Notes: generated by a model from the sequence alone, not told the origin. Numbered from the stretch's first letter, positions 8,203-17,383 are shown. The stretch is 28,475 bases of DNA from Verrucomicrobia bacterium UBA3214 (GCA_002363575.1 DEWI01000132.1:1-28475), one strand, 5' to 3'. A program made the numbers and translations.

Positions 8203-8967
8203 TCAGCCGCCTGCGAGCTGTTCCTTCATTTTCTTCACCAGCACTTCGACTTCCGCGAGAGCGTTGCGCTTGTGCTCCGCGATCGCGTCCGGAACTTCCT
8301 GCGCGGCGAACGCGGAAATGTGCGGTTCGAGCTTCGCAAGCGCCGCAGGCAGAAGCGTGCGCGTCAATTCCTTCTCTTTGGCGGCTTTCGCCTCCGCAGT
8401 CGCCACGCCTGCCATCGCCGCTTCGTAGGGGCGCGCGATCTCTTCGCGGAGAATCGCGTGCACGCCGGCCTGGAAAGGCTCGATGTAGCGCTTGGCAAGC
8501 TCCGTGGCGAGCTTGATTTCCGGCCCCCTCTCGCGCATCTCGAGCAGATACTCGGCGTACGCGCGCGCGCCGCCGCGCCGGTAGCCCGTTTCAACGACAA
8601 GCGCGCCGCTGGAATCGAGTATCAGCGCCATGGGGAAGCCTTTCACGCCATACTTCTGCACGAGTTTCGGATTCTCGGTCTTCGCGCGTTCGCTCAGGCA
8701 CGACTTGTCTTCGGGAGTGTCGATGAAGACAAGCTCGTAGGCATTCGTGACGGCGTCGATGAAGCCAGGACGCGAAAAGACTTCCTTCTCGAGCTTCTGG
8801 CACCACGAACACCAGTCGCTGCCGGAAAAACATAGATATACAAACTTGTTGTTCGCTTTCGCCGACGCGAGAGCATCGTCGAGATTGTCGGTGAAACCCT
8901 GCGGCGTCGAGGTCGCGGAAAACGCCAGCAGCGGCGCCGCGGCGAGAAGAAGAGCTATTCGTTTCAT
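8203..8967 (-). CDS. Secreted thioredoxin-like protein with WCSWC motif
   Basis: A 254-residue protein with a signal peptide (MKRIALLLAAAPLLAFSA) and a thioredoxin-like fold. Visible are FVYLCFSGSDWCSWCQKLEK with the redox pair C53 and C56, VFSRPGF, and the cis-proline loop VKGFPMALILDSSG (P112). A charged helical C-terminal region of about 110 residues, rich in Ala, Glu and Lys, follows and is not part of the core fold. It belongs to the Thioredoxin_7/DUF255-like group that acts as a disulfide reductase or isomerase in the periplasm. Start: the frame stays open far upstream, but only ATG 8967 (or ATG 8979, adding MIKD) gives a leading signal peptide. It heads the run to murJ. Confidence 0.85.
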   Translation of the reverse strand: MKRIALLLAAAPLLAFSATSTPQGFTDNLDDALASAKANNKFVYLCFSGSDWCSWCQKLEKEVFSRPGFIDAVTNAYELVFIDTPEDKSCLSERAKTENPKLVQKYGVKGFPMALILDSSGALVVETGYRRGGARAYAEYLLEMRERGPEIKLATELAKRYIEPFQAGVHAILREEIARPYEAAMAGVATAEAKAAKEKELTRTLLPAALAKLEPHISAFAAQEVPDAIAEHKRNALAEVEVLVKKMKEQLAGG

Positions 8968-9050
8968 ATCCTTTATCATATTCCGTATTGTGTATGGCAT
9001 AAGCGCGAGGGTGCATCGCGGAAAGCCGGAGGGCGCCGGCGCCCCAGGAG

Positions 9051-9608
9051 TCAATCCAAAACATCCGTGACGAGGCCGCGCGCCACCTTCGAAGCGGTCT
9101 TCTCGTCTGTCAAAGCCTGCAGAACGACAAGCGCGAAAAGCATCGCCGCGCCAGGCGCCTGCCCGGTGATGACATCGCCATCGCGCACGACGGGGACGTT
9201 GGCGGACGGCCGGTCGAGTTCGACCATGCACGTCGGGTAGCATGTCACGTGCTGGCCGGGATCCAGCACGTCCGCATCGACGAGCACGAGAGGCGCCGCG
9301 CATATCGCGCAGATCAGCCTCCCCGCTCCCTTCTGGCGCTGCAACAGCGCGATCGTCTCTTCGCTGGCGCGGAGATTGTCCGTGCCGTGGCCGCCGCCGG
9401 GCAGAATGACGGCGTCGAAAGCGTCATCCTTGACATCCGCGAGGAGGGCGTCGGCCGTCATGGAGACGCCGTGCGCACCGGGGACTTCGCGACGCGGGGA
9501 GATCGAGGCGGTGACGACATCTACGCCGCCGCGCCTGAGGATGTCCACGATATTGACGGCTTCGATTTCTTCAAAGCCGTCCGCCAGAAGAACTATTGCA
9601 TTTGCCAT
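9051..9608 (-). CDS. DJ-1/PfpI family protein (DJ-1 type)
   Basis: A 185-residue, single-domain cytoplasmic protein. The N-terminus VLLADGFEEIEAVNIVDILR aligns with human DJ-1, with E16 as the acid that supports the cysteine. The nucleophile elbow is LICAICAAPLVL with C103. DAVILPGGGHGTDNL and the late YPTCMVELD and VVRDGDVITGQAPG segments match the YajL/ThiJ/DJ-1 branch. Proteins of this group are reported to act as glyoxalases, deglycases or redox-sensing chaperones; which applies here cannot be read from sequence. It lies 66 nt after the RRM gene and 83 nt before the thioredoxin-like gene, so a link to redox or electrophile stress is possible but unproven. Confidence 0.92.
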   Translation of the reverse strand: MANAIVLLADGFEEIEAVNIVDILRRGGVDVVTASISPRREVPGAHGVSMTADALLADVKDDAFDAVILPGGGHGTDNLRASEETIALLQRQKGAGRLICAICAAPLVLVDADVLDPGQHVTCYPTCMVELDRPSANVPVVRDGDVITGQAPGAAMLFALVVLQALTDEKTASKVARGLVTDVLD

Positions 9609-9674
9609 CTCTGCACGCCCCTTCGTTTTGTGTTCAATGGTTTGCTTTCACGCGCCGTGCGCGCCCGCGCGCCG

Positions 9675-10136
9675 TCAGTTCTTGGCGACGTTGCACTTGA
9701 GCTTGCGCCCGAGGATCTCCTTGTCGGAGAGCGCCGCGATGGCGGCATCCACTTCCTTGCGGTCGGGCATGTGCACGAATCCGAAGCCCTTGGACTTCCC
9801 GTTGTAGCGATTCGTGATTATGCGCGCGGAGTTTACTTTGCCGAACGCCTCGAACTCCGTGCGCAGGCGATCCTCGGTCAGATCGTAGCTGAGATTGCCT
9901 ACGTAGATTTCGATCGACCCGTCGGCAGGCGGCGCGTGGCGCGTCTGCGTCTTCTGGCCCTCCGGCTTCTGCACGGCGCCCTCGGGACGCTGGCGCTTGG
10001 CGCTTTTCCCGCACTTGCACCCGCCGTCGCATGCGCAGAGTTTCGCCAAAAGCGCGTAGATTGCGGCGCCTAGCAGAAACGCGAACGCCGCGAGCATGCC
10101 GGCCGCCGCCGGATTCGTCTTGAACAACTGGATCAT
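9675..10136 (-). CDS. Membrane-anchored RRM RNA-binding protein
   Basis: A 153-residue protein in three parts. First is an N-terminal hydrophobic helix, about residues 11-32. A short Cys-rich linker follows (CACDGGCKCGK; C34, C36, C40, C42) and then a basic, Pro/Gln-rich stretch. A complete RRM occupies about residues 75-151, with RNP2 IYVGNL and RNP1 KGFGFVHM; the final aromatic of RNP1 is replaced by Met. Bacterial RRM proteins are usually soluble and small, of about 80-120 residues, so the membrane segment and the four-cysteine linker are unusual. The start ATG at 10136 has an AAAGGAAAG site at good spacing. Binding of single-stranded RNA near the membrane is inference. The gene lies 124 nt downstream of rpoD. 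Confidence 0.88.
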   Translation of the reverse strand: MIQLFKTNPAAAGMLAAFAFLLGAAIYALLAKLCACDGGCKCGKSAKRQRPEGAVQKPEGQKTQTRHAPPADGSIEIYVGNLSYDLTEDRLRTEFEAFGKVNSARIITNRYNGKSKGFGFVHMPDRKEVDAAIAALSDKEILGRKLKCNVAKN

Positions 10137-10260
10137 TGTTTCTTTCCTTTCTTCTTCTTGTCAGTTGAGTTCGTCATTCATCATTGACAATTCGTCATTC
10201 GCAGTTTCTCGATTCCTCTTCCCCTTCGCTAATTCACTTCCACTCTCCACCATTCGCTCT

Positions 10261-12291
10261 TTATTGGTTCCGGTAGTCGCCGAGCGACTTCATGCGGCTT
10301 GGATGCCGCAGCTTGCGCAACGCCTTCGCCTCGATCTGGCGAATGCGCTCGCGCGTGACATTGAAAAGCCGCCCAACTTCTTCCAGCGTGCGCGTGTAGC
10401 CGTCGGAAAGCCCGTAGCGGAAATCTATCACCTGGCGCTCGCGGTCGGTGAGCGTCTCGAGAATTTCGCGCAGGCGGTCCTTCAGCAAGTGCCCCTCGGT
10501 GACCTCGAAAGGATTCTCGCTCGTGGAATCCGGTATGAAGTCGCCATAGTGCGCGTCGTCATTGTCGCCGACCTTGGATTGCAGGGAAATCGGCTGCTGG
10601 GCCATGCGGCGCACCGCGCGGACTTGATCCGGCGGCATCGCCATTTCCTCGGAAAGCTCCACCTCCGTGGGCTCGCGCCCAAGCTTCTGGATGAGCTTCT
10701 TCTGCACGCGCATGAGCTTGTTGATAGTCTCTATCATGTGCACGGGGATGCGGATGGTGCGCGCCTGATCGGCGATCGCGCGCGTCGCCGCCTGCCGTAT
10801 CCACCACGTCGCGTATGTAGAGAACTTGTAGCCGCGCTTGTATTCGAACTTCTCGACGGCCTTCATCAGCCCCGTATTCCCCTCCTGGATGAGGTCGAGG
10901 AACGAAAGCCCGCGGTTCATGTACTTCTTTACGATGGAAATCACAAGGCGGAGATTGGCCTCCACCATCTTCGTGCGCGCCTTCTGGCCCTCCTTGAGGA
11001 CCTTGCGCATCTCCTGGAAAGTCGTCATGAACTCGCCGGGCGGCATGCCGAAGCGCGCTTCGAGCTTGGCCATCTTCTCGTGCAGCGCCTCCAGCTCGCG
11101 GTCGCGGCGCTTGGATGGCTTCTCCTGCTGAAGCTTGGCGTTCTTGGCCGCCATCGCCCGGTACGGCAGGTAGATGCGCTCGTCGGCGTCCGCGCAGAGC
11201 GTCTCGAGGACTTTCTGCTTGAACGACAGATCGTCAAAGCACTGCCGCAGCGCCGCTCTCGCGTTTGCCAGCGTCTTCTCCGCGCCGCGCACGGCGCTGG
11301 GCGATGCATCGCGCTTCGCGATCGTCGCCAGATACTTGCTGCTTGCCTCGGACAGACGTTTTTCCACTTCCTTGATCTGCTTGCGGAAGTTCGGCACGAG
11401 GAGCATGTAGTCGTCGCGCTTCTCGTCGAAGCGATCGGTGACGATGCGGTCGAAGCGCTCGCCCTGCCCCTCTAGAATGTCGAGAAGACGCGAATACATC
11501 GCCGGCGCGAACAGGAAGCGGTTGAACATGTCGCGCGTCTTCACTTCCGCGCTTTCGATCGTCTGGCAAATGGAGATTTCCTCGTCCTTCGTCAGCAGCT
11601 GCACCTGCCCCATCTGATGCAGATACATTCTGATGGGGTCTTCGATCATCTCCTGCGCGCGCGCCTTCGCATCGACCTGGCGCTCGGCCTTCGCCTCCAC
11701 CCAGCGCTTGACGTCTTCCTCGCGGATCACCTGCACGCCGAGCGCCTCGAGAATCTTCAAGTAGCGCTCGGACTGGATTTCATCCACGATATTCTGCGGG
11801 AGTATCTGGTTCAGCTCTTCGTAGGTGATATAGCCGCCGTTGGCTTCGCTGCGCCGCTTCACGTCGTTCAGGACGTCGTTCAGCTCTTTTTCGCGGAGAA
11901 TCGATATTCCTTCCATCGACGGCAGCACGTCCAGCTCTTCGTCGGTATCCAGCGCGACCGCCGGCAACGGCTCCGGGGGCGGCACGTCGGGATCGTCCAG
12001 CTCCTCGCCGTCGCTGTCGCCGTTTTCCGCTTTCTGGACTTCGGCGACGAGGCGCTCGTCGTCGAATGCGTCGCTCAAATCGCCTGCTGAGTCTGGCGGC
12101 GGTAGATCATCGTCGGCGACAGCGTCTTCAAGCTCGTCGGCAAGTTCATCGACGGCCGCTTCCATTTCCATGTCAGAAAGTTCGGCGTCGCTTTCCTGCT
12201 CCGTCATCCGTTTAGCGGACTTCGGCGCGTCGGCTTTCTTCGCTTTTTTAGGCGATTTGGCCTTTTTTTGAGTCTTTTTAGCTTTCGCCAT
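10261..12291 (-). CDS. rpoD: Primary sigma factor RpoD (sigma-70)
   Basis: A 676-residue housekeeping sigma factor. The first 30 residues are Lys-rich and residues 30-125 are strongly acidic. Region 1.1 then follows (about 130-195, [14 protein letters not shown]). Region 1.2 is [20 protein letters not shown] from about residue 218, and a non-conserved region comes next. Region 2 ([37 protein letters not shown]) is the -10-binding core, region 3 follows, and region 4 ([20 protein letters not shown]) is the -35-binding helix-turn-helix. The long charged leader before region 1.1 is more than E. coli has. The ATG at 12291 is chosen because GGAG is 4 nt upstream and the Lys-rich start fits; upstream in-frame codons run through the promoter region. 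Confidence 0.98.
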   Translation of the reverse strand: MAKAKKTQKKAKSPKKAKKADAPKSAKRMTEQESDAELSDMEMEAAVDELADELEDAVADDDLPPPDSAGDLSDAFDDERLVAEVQKAENGDSDGEELDDPDVPPPEPLPAVALDTDEELDVLPSMEGISILREKELNDVLNDVKRRSEANGGYITYEELNQILPQNIVDEIQSERYLKILEALGVQVIREEDVKRWVEAKAERQVDAKARAQEMIEDPIRMYLHQMGQVQLLTKDEEISICQTIESAEVKTRDMFNRFLFAPAMYSRLLDILEGQGERFDRIVTDRFDEKRDDYMLLVPNFRKQIKEVEKRLSEASSKYLATIAKRDASPSAVRGAEKTLANARAALRQCFDDLSFKQKVLETLCADADERIYLPYRAMAAKNAKLQQEKPSKRRDRELEALHEKMAKLEARFGMPPGEFMTTFQEMRKVLKEGQKARTKMVEANLRLVISIVKKYMNRGLSFLDLIQEGNTGLMKAVEKFEYKRGYKFSTYATWWIRQAATRAIADQARTIRIPVHMIETINKLMRVQKKLIQKLGREPTEVELSEEMAMPPDQVRAVRRMAQQPISLQSKVGDNDDAHYGDFIPDSTSENPFEVTEGHLLKDRLREILETLTDRERQVIDFRYGLSDGYTRTLEEVGRLFNVTRERIRQIEAKALRKLRHPSRMKSLGDYRNQ

Positions 12292-12301
12292 CGTTCTCCA
12301 A

Positions 12302-12330
12302 GTATAATATACCCTACTGCACTTTGTCAA
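12302..12330 (-). promoter_or_regulatory. rpoD promoter with TTGACA -35 box
   Basis: On the minus strand TTGACA (12325-12330) and TTATAC (12302-12307) are 17 nt apart. A transcript from here would start only a few bases before the rpoD ATG and would lose the GGAG site, so it would be nearly leaderless. Confidence 0.55.
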
Positions 12331-12340
12331 GTAGATGATT

Positions 12341-12349
12341 ATTATACCA
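12341..12349 (-). promoter_or_regulatory. rpoD upstream extended -10 promoter
   Basis: TGGTATAAT on the minus strand is a perfect extended -10 (TGN plus TATAAT). It would give a leader of about 43 nt that keeps the GGAG ribosome site. The expected -35 position is not consensus, as is common for extended -10 promoters. The same nine bases occur before the DUF3127 gene (19098-19106). Confidence 0.6.
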
Positions 12350-12739
12350 TTTTTTCGCGGGCGCTTGCGTGCGAAAATCGCACTTTTTTGCGCACTCGCT
12401 GTTCGGCATTGCAATACCCGGCGGAAGAGGCAAGGTCTGGCGATGTCGCAAGCTGACGGAGACGGCGGGGAATACGCGCCGCCGTCTCCGGGTGCGCATG
12501 CCTTTCAGGACGCGCCATAATGTCGCCGTTCCGTCATGGGAAGCCTCGCGAGAGTGAAGGCGGCGTCAATATGTTATATGGAGAGGCGACAGGATGGAGG
12601 GGCACCGCGCGGGAGGTGGATAAAGCCGCGAAGAGGGAGGGCTGCCGTCAGAGCCGATATGCCGCGGCAAACGGAGGCGCGTGCCGGATGCCGGGAATGC
12701 CGAAGAGCGCGTGACGGGCGGAGAAACGCGCGCGAATAT
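12350..12739. other. Intergenic region between rpoD promoters and the esterase gene
   Basis: I see no gene here. Apart from the hairpin at 12458-12489, it holds GC-rich sequence with short chance reading frames that lack a ribosome site or recognisable product. Confidence 0.6.
12458..12489 (-). terminator. 11-bp hairpin downstream of the esterase gene
   Basis: Perfect arms 12458-12468 and 12479-12489 enclose a 10-nt loop. It lies downstream of the esterase stop on the minus strand and upstream of rpoD, where a terminator is expected, but no T run follows it on that strand. Confidence 0.35.
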
Positions 12740-14176
12740 TCATTTGGCGGTCTGCTTGTCGAAGAGGCTTCCACGGATGCGGAAGTCACGGCCTTCGTAG
12801 GGCGGCGGGACATAGCCGTGCTCCGACCCCTGCACCCAGACAATGGACTTGTTTTCGCCGGGGATGTTGTTCCAGAGCTTTGCCAGCCCCATCGGCGGGC
12901 AGCAGTAGTCGCCAAGCCCGGCGCGCGGAATGCAGGTGCGGCAAGCCGGCGGGATGCGCTTTGCCCAGTTGGCCGCGTCGTAATACGGCATGCCTTTGGC
13001 GCAGCGAATGTACCAACCGTCGCCGGAGGCCTTTTTGTCGAGCCGCGCATCGTTCATGTACATGTCGCAGCACCATGTTATGCTTGAATCCGCCCTGGTG
13101 ACGCCCTCGCCGCAGCCCGCCGCCCATATGGTCTGCAAACCGCCTTGGCTGCCGCCGTTGGCGAAGAGGTCGCGGCCGTTCCATTCCTTCAACGACTTCA
13201 GATATTGCAGGCCGCGCTTGACGCGCAGCACCATGCCGTTGAAATACGCCGTCTCGGGGTCGTTGTTCTGCGCGGGATCGAACGCATACGTGCAGCCGTT
13301 CGAGCGAATCTCCCACCGCAAGGCCTTGGTATCTGCGGCGGTGGCGCCAAACGCGGGCAACTTCAGACCATGCGCGTTGATGTTGAAGACGATCTCGTCG
13401 GCCGGGCACCATCCCGACAGGGAGTGGACGCAATTGTCGCCGCTGTAGCCATGCGTCACGAGCCTGCAAGGGAACTTGGCGCCGCCGTCCGCCGCCTTCG
13501 GAATGGAAAGATACCCCGTCACCGGCCTGAGGCCGGCGCAATCGACACGCACGGCGTACAAGCGCGCGGCGGGATTCGGCGAAACCAGCTCCACGCGGTC
13601 GTCGCGCACGGGCACGGCGTCGAGACGCGCGAACTGGCGCGCCCAGAACGCATCGAAATCCTCCGGCTCCGGAGCAGTGGCGAGCGCTTCGACATCGACA
13701 CCCGCACCGCCGTCGAAGAACACGTCCTTCTTGGATTTCTCGAAATCGTTCATCGCCTTGCGGCCCTCCGGCGTGTTCGCGTCGCCGGTGAAGCGGCGCT
13801 TCACGCGCCTGCCCTCGCGATCCGCCACATAAGCCTCCAGCCTCACGAAACCGGGCTTGTCCAGGCTCGTGCGGTACACGAAAGGCGCGGAAGTGAACGG
13901 CGCCTCGCCGCTCTCGAAGTTGCCGTAGTCGTCGGAGCGCTTCCACTTGAGGATGTAGTCGCCTTCTTTGATCTCGCCCTCGACGCTCATAGGCTCGATC
14001 GTGAAAACGATCTCCTCGCCGCTCTTGTATTCGAGAGGATTCTTGTCCGTCGTGCCTTTGAGCCAGGCGTTGTCGAGCGCAAGCGCGAAAAGCGCCAGCG
14101 TGTTGAATGCGAACGCGGCTGCCGCCGCAAGCGCTTTGAGCGCGGTATTCGCCCCGTTGCCGCATGGATGCTTCAT
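12740..14176 (-). CDS. Secreted CE7-type acetyl xylan esterase
   Basis: A 478-residue protein with an N-terminal hydrophobic export signal (about residues 12-35). About 130 residues form a beta-rich N-terminal domain, and an alpha/beta-hydrolase domain of the acetyl xylan esterase (CE7, AXE1) family follows. The triad is visible in family context: S343 in ANGGSQGGLQ, D423 in AGLGDYCCPP and H453 in GSEHGYVPP. The oxyanion-side THGYSGDN segment is also present. It would remove acetyl groups from xylan or other acetylated sugars outside the cytoplasm. The N-terminal extension makes it longer than the usual 320-residue single-domain CE7 enzymes. The ATG at 14176 has GGAG 9 nt upstream; a TTG at 14191 is less likely. 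The many Cys residues (about 12) suggest disulfides. Confidence 0.9.
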   Translation of the reverse strand: MKHPCGNGANTALKALAAAAAFAFNTLALFALALDNAWLKGTTDKNPLEYKSGEEIVFTIEPMSVEGEIKEGDYILKWKRSDDYGNFESGEAPFTSAPFVYRTSLDKPGFVRLEAYVADREGRRVKRRFTGDANTPEGRKAMNDFEKSKKDVFFDGGAGVDVEALATAPEPEDFDAFWARQFARLDAVPVRDDRVELVSPNPAARLYAVRVDCAGLRPVTGYLSIPKAADGGAKFPCRLVTHGYSGDNCVHSLSGWCPADEIVFNINAHGLKLPAFGATAADTKALRWEIRSNGCTYAFDPAQNNDPETAYFNGMVLRVKRGLQYLKSLKEWNGRDLFANGGSQGGLQTIWAAGCGEGVTRADSSITWCCDMYMNDARLDKKASGDGWYIRCAKGMPYYDAANWAKRIPPACRTCIPRAGLGDYCCPPMGLAKLWNNIPGENKSIVWVQGSEHGYVPPPYEGRDFRIRGSLFDKQTAK

Positions 14177-14303
14177 GTTGTCGGTCTCCAAGGTTGCATT
14201 GTGCTTCGATGAATGTTATGCCTTAAATTCGCCGTCTTGTGTGCACCGCGCCCGCACAAAACCGCCCTCCCGCCGCCTCGCGAAGGAACGCGGCGCCGCG
14301 CGC

Positions 14304-14885
14304 CTAGCGCATGAGTTCCGCCATCGTGAACCCGCGCAGCTCCAGAAGCGTCGCGGGGCGCCGCGAAATCTCTTCGCCCAGCACAAGAAGCACGGCGAAG
14401 GCGTGCTTGCACGGGTTCGCGTAGTCCGGGCAGCTGCACGACGTTCGCATGTCGTATTGCCCTGGGCCGAGTTTCCCGCCGGGGAAAAGTTCGCATCCCT
14501 CGGCGCGGAACAGCCCTTCCACAGCGCTTGGCAGCTCGCCGGCGAGCATACGCGCGACAAGCATTGGCTCGGCGCGCAGCGCCGCCGCGATGCGCTCCCG
14601 CGCCTCCCCCTCCGGCCGGCGGAAGACGATCTTCACGCAATACGGCTCTTCGCGCACGCCGACGACGCGCGCCTCGCAAATGTTGCCATGCAAGGCGAGT
14701 TCGACGACTTGCCCGGAAAGCGCATACACCCTGCCGCGCCCGAACCGGTTCTCCAGCGACTTGCACGCGAGCGCCTCCTGCCAGCGCGTCGCCCACCACG
14801 CGCCGGGGGTGACGCCGCGCGGGGTCTGGAGGCGTATGCCGCCGGCATACCGCGGCTTGCGCAATTCGTATTTCTTCTTGCCCAT
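14304..14885 (-). CDS. SWIM zinc-finger protein
   Basis: A 193-residue protein carrying a SWIM motif near its C-terminus, CSCPDYANPCKH (C150, C152, C159, H161; CxCx6CxH), followed by a hydrophobic helix AFAVLLVLGEEI. The N-terminus (KYELRKPRYAGGIRLQTPRG, TRWQEALACKSLENRFGRGR) matches the companion proteins usually encoded beside SNF2-family helicases. No SNF2 gene is visible here; the neighbours are the ABC-F gene 52 nt upstream and the esterase. SWIM domains bind DNA or protein through zinc. The start is ATG 14885 rather than TTG 14894. The role is unknown beyond the domain. Confidence 0.88.
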   Translation of the reverse strand: MGKKKYELRKPRYAGGIRLQTPRGVTPGAWWATRWQEALACKSLENRFGRGRVYALSGQVVELALHGNICEARVVGVREEPYCVKIVFRRPEGEARERIAAALRAEPMLVARMLAGELPSAVEGLFRAEGCELFPGGKLGPGQYDMRTSCSCPDYANPCKHAFAVLLVLGEEISRRPATLLELRGFTMAELMR

Positions 14886-14937
14886 CTGCCCCAAGGCGCG
14901 GCGCGCGCGCGTTTTGCGGTTTGCTTCCTGCGGCGCG

Positions 14938-16635
14938 TCAGCCGCCGGTCTTCGTCTCCAGCGCCGCCCATCTTTCCACCGCCGCCTCCAACTCCGTCTC
15001 GAGCGCGCCGAGGCGCGCGGTGAGAGCCTGCGCGCGCGCGGCGTCGCGCCGGTACAGCGTTGGATCGGAAAGCTCTTCGCGCAACTGCGCCTGCTCGCGC
15101 TCCAGCGCGTCTATGCGCTCCGGGAGCAGCGCGAGTTCGCGCTGCTCGTTGTACGTGAGCTTGCCGGCGGAGCCGCCAGCGCGCGGCGCGGGCGCCGCGG
15201 CCTTCGGAGCGGCGGCCGCCGGGGCATCCCGGCGCGGCCGCTGCGCCTCGTAGTCGGCGTAGCCGCCAGGGTACTGGCGCACGAGGCCGTCGCCTTCCAG
15301 CACGAATGTCGAAGTCACGACATTGTCGAGAAATTCGCGATCGTGGCTGACGAGAAGCAGCGTGCCTTTGTAGCCGAGAAGCTGCTCCTCCAGAAGCTCC
15401 AGCGTTTCGATATCGAGATCGTTCGTCGGCTCGTCCATCACGAGGAGATTGGCTGGCTCGAGAAAAAGCTTCGCGAGCATCAGCCGCGCCCTCTCGCCGC
15501 CTGATAGCGCCTTGACCGGCGTGCGCGCCCTCGCGGACGGGAAAAGGAAGTCGGCCAGATACGAATAGACATGCTTCTTGACGCCGCCCACGACGACTTC
15601 ATCGCGGTCTGACGCGATATTCTCCGCCACCGAAAGCTCCGGATTCATCTCGCTGCGCAGCTGGTCGAAAAACGCCATCTTGACAGCCGTGCCAAGGCGT
15701 ATCGAGCCTTGCGACGGCGCCAGTTTCCCCGTGAGCAGCTTGAGCAGCGTCGTCTTGCCGGCGCCGTTGCCGCCTAGTATCCCGATGCGCTCGCCCCGCA
15801 ATACCGTGGCCGTGAAATCGCGTATTACCGGACCGTCCGCGCCGGGATACGCGAACGCCACCCCCTCGGCCTTGATGACGCTTACGCCGCCGGGCGCCGC
15901 CGTGTCAAGCGTCATGGAAGCCTTGCCCGCTTCGCAGCGGCGCGCCGCGAACTCCTTGCGAAGTTCTTTCAACGCGGCGACGCGCCCCTCGTTGCGCGTC
16001 GTGCGCGCCTTGACGCCGCGCCGTATCCACGCTTCTTCCTGAGCGAGCTTCTTCGCCTTGCGCTCCCAGTAAACAGCTTCGTCGGCGAGGAGTTCCGCCT
16101 TGCGCCGCACGAACGTCGGATAGTCGCACTCCCAGCCGGAAAGCTCCCCGCGGTCGAGATCGAATATCTTCGTCGCCACGCGCCTGAGAAAGCGCCTGTC
16201 GTGCGTAACCGTTATCACGGCCATGTCGCGCGCGCGCCGGATGCAGCCTTCCAGCCAGTCTATGGCCTCCATGTCGAGGTGGTTCGTCGGCTCGTCGAGC
16301 AGCAGCACGTCGGGGCGCTTCACAAGCGCCTCTTCGAGTATCTGGCGCCGCCGCCGCCCGCCGGAAAGCGCGTTGAACGCATCATCTCCCGGCCGGTCCG
16401 CCGGGACGTCCTGCGCGACGTACTCTATCGTAAGCCCGGGGGCGCGCACGATTTCGCCGCTGTCGCACTCCAGCAAGCCCGCGAGGACTTTCATGAGCGT
16501 AGATTTGCCTTCGCCGTTGCGCCCGGTCAATGCGGCGCGCAGCCCTTTGGATATGGACAGGCTGACGCGCGAAAGCACCGCGTCCCCTCCGAACGCCAGC
16601 GTCACGTCTTTCAATGACATCAGAAAATCCGACAT
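14938..16635 (-). CDS. uup: ABC-F ATPase Uup
   Basis: A 565-residue soluble protein with two ATPase domains and no membrane part. Domain 1 has Walker A GRNGEGKST (38-46), signature LSGG (90-93) and LLLDEPTNHLD (111-121). Domain 2 has GGNGAGKTT (288-296), LSGGERARL (378-386) and LVMDEPTNDLD. The interdomain linker is charged and helical. The C-terminus, after an Ala/Pro-rich hinge near residues 470-490, is a predicted coiled coil (LPERIDALEREQAQLREEL), which marks the Uup branch. Uup acts on ribosomes and has been linked to structured or branched DNA. The ATG at 16635 follows GGGAGAGAGAG; an ATG at 16695 would overlap rsmI and is less likely. The spacing to rsmI is 46 nt. Confidence 0.92.
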   Translation of the reverse strand: MSDFLMSLKDVTLAFGGDAVLSRVSLSISKGLRAALTGRNGEGKSTLMKVLAGLLECDSGEIVRAPGLTIEYVAQDVPADRPGDDAFNALSGGRRRRQILEEALVKRPDVLLLDEPTNHLDMEAIDWLEGCIRRARDMAVITVTHDRRFLRRVATKIFDLDRGELSGWECDYPTFVRRKAELLADEAVYWERKAKKLAQEEAWIRRGVKARTTRNEGRVAALKELRKEFAARRCEAGKASMTLDTAAPGGVSVIKAEGVAFAYPGADGPVIRDFTATVLRGERIGILGGNGAGKTTLLKLLTGKLAPSQGSIRLGTAVKMAFFDQLRSEMNPELSVAENIASDRDEVVVGGVKKHVYSYLADFLFPSARARTPVKALSGGERARLMLAKLFLEPANLLVMDEPTNDLDIETLELLEEQLLGYKGTLLLVSHDREFLDNVVTSTFVLEGDGLVRQYPGGYADYEAQRPRRDAPAAAAPKAAAPAPRAGGSAGKLTYNEQRELALLPERIDALEREQAQLREELSDPTLYRRDAARAQALTARLGALETELEAAVERWAALETKTGG

Positions 16636-16681
16636 CTCTCTCTCCCGATTTCCCTTTTCCGCGGACGGCTTGAACGGCGCT

Positions 16682-17383
16682 TCATTCGTCCGCATCGGCG
16701 GGCCGTGCGAATTTGGCGTTCGCTCCGGCGATCACCAGCGCCACTTCGCCCTTCACCTTTTTGTCGCGATATTCCGCCGCGAGATCGGATAGGTAGCCGC
16801 GCGAAACCCTCTCGTGCGCCTTCGTGAGTTCTATGCAAACCGCCGCCTCGCGGTCGCCAAGCGCATCCAGCGCCGCCTCCAGAGTCGCGCCTATGCGGAA
16901 TGGCGATTCGAAGCAAATCAGCGTATGTTCCTTGTCGGCGTCTTCGGCAAACCAGTTCCGGAGCGCGCCCGGTCCGCGCGGCGGAAAGCCGCGGAACGTC
17001 CACGAACTCGTCGAAAGCCCGCTCATCAGAAGCGCGACGTTCACGGCGCTCGCGCCGGGCAGGACGTCGTAGGGCAGGGAGCGCTTGGCGAATTCGCGTA
17101 TCACGCGATAGCCGGGATCGGATATCGCGGGGTAGCCGCCGTCGGAGCAAAGCGCGACTTCGCGGCCGCCGGCCACTGCCGAAATTATTCTTTCCGCGAC
17201 GCGCTCTTCATTGCCTTGGCGGTACGAGACCATCTCCGGGCGGGGAATCCCGAAATGCGTCAAGAGCTGCCACGTGCGCCGCGTATCTTCGCATGCGATA
17301 AGATCGGCGCGGCGCAGCGCCTCCAGAGCGCGCGGCGTCATGTCTGCCAGATTGCCTATCGGCGTAGCGACTACATGCAACAT
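16682..17383 (-). CDS. rsmI: 16S rRNA (cytidine-2'-O)-methyltransferase RsmI
   Basis: A 233-residue SAM-dependent enzyme of the tetrapyrrole-methylase fold that methylates the ribose of C1402 in 16S rRNA. The signatures are the N-terminal VATPIGNLADMTPRALE, ACEDTRRTWQLL, VALCSDGGYPAISDPGYRV, the VLPGASAVNVALLMSGL loop and FRGFPPRG. Typical enzymes carry more C-terminal residues (about 270-290), so this version is on the short side, but the core is complete. The ATG at 17383 has GGGAGAGG at good spacing; an upstream GTG (17398) is less likely. It lies between prmC (56 nt) and uup (46 nt), a translation-related cluster. Confidence 0.95.
   Translation of the reverse strand: MLHVVATPIGNLADMTPRALEALRRADLIACEDTRRTWQLLTHFGIPRPEMVSYRQGNEERVAERIISAVAGGREVALCSDGGYPAISDPGYRVIREFAKRSLPYDVLPGASAVNVALLMSGLSTSSWTFRGFPPRGPGALRNWFAEDADKEHTLICFESPFRIGATLEAALDALGDREAAVCIELTKAHERVSRGYLSDLAAEYRDKKVKGEVALVIAGANAKFARPADADE

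Noticed and set aside
6045..8516. Plus-strand open frame of 823 codons across murJ and the repeat gene
   Set aside because: It is antisense to three well-supported genes, with low-complexity Arg/His-rich sequence and no ribosome site.
10137..10260. Mobile-element remnant downstream of rpoD
   Set aside because: TTCGTCATTC occurs twice, 21 bp apart (10170 and 10191), in an AT-richer stretch. There are no terminal inverted repeats, target duplication or further copies, so this is probably just leader DNA of the RRM gene.
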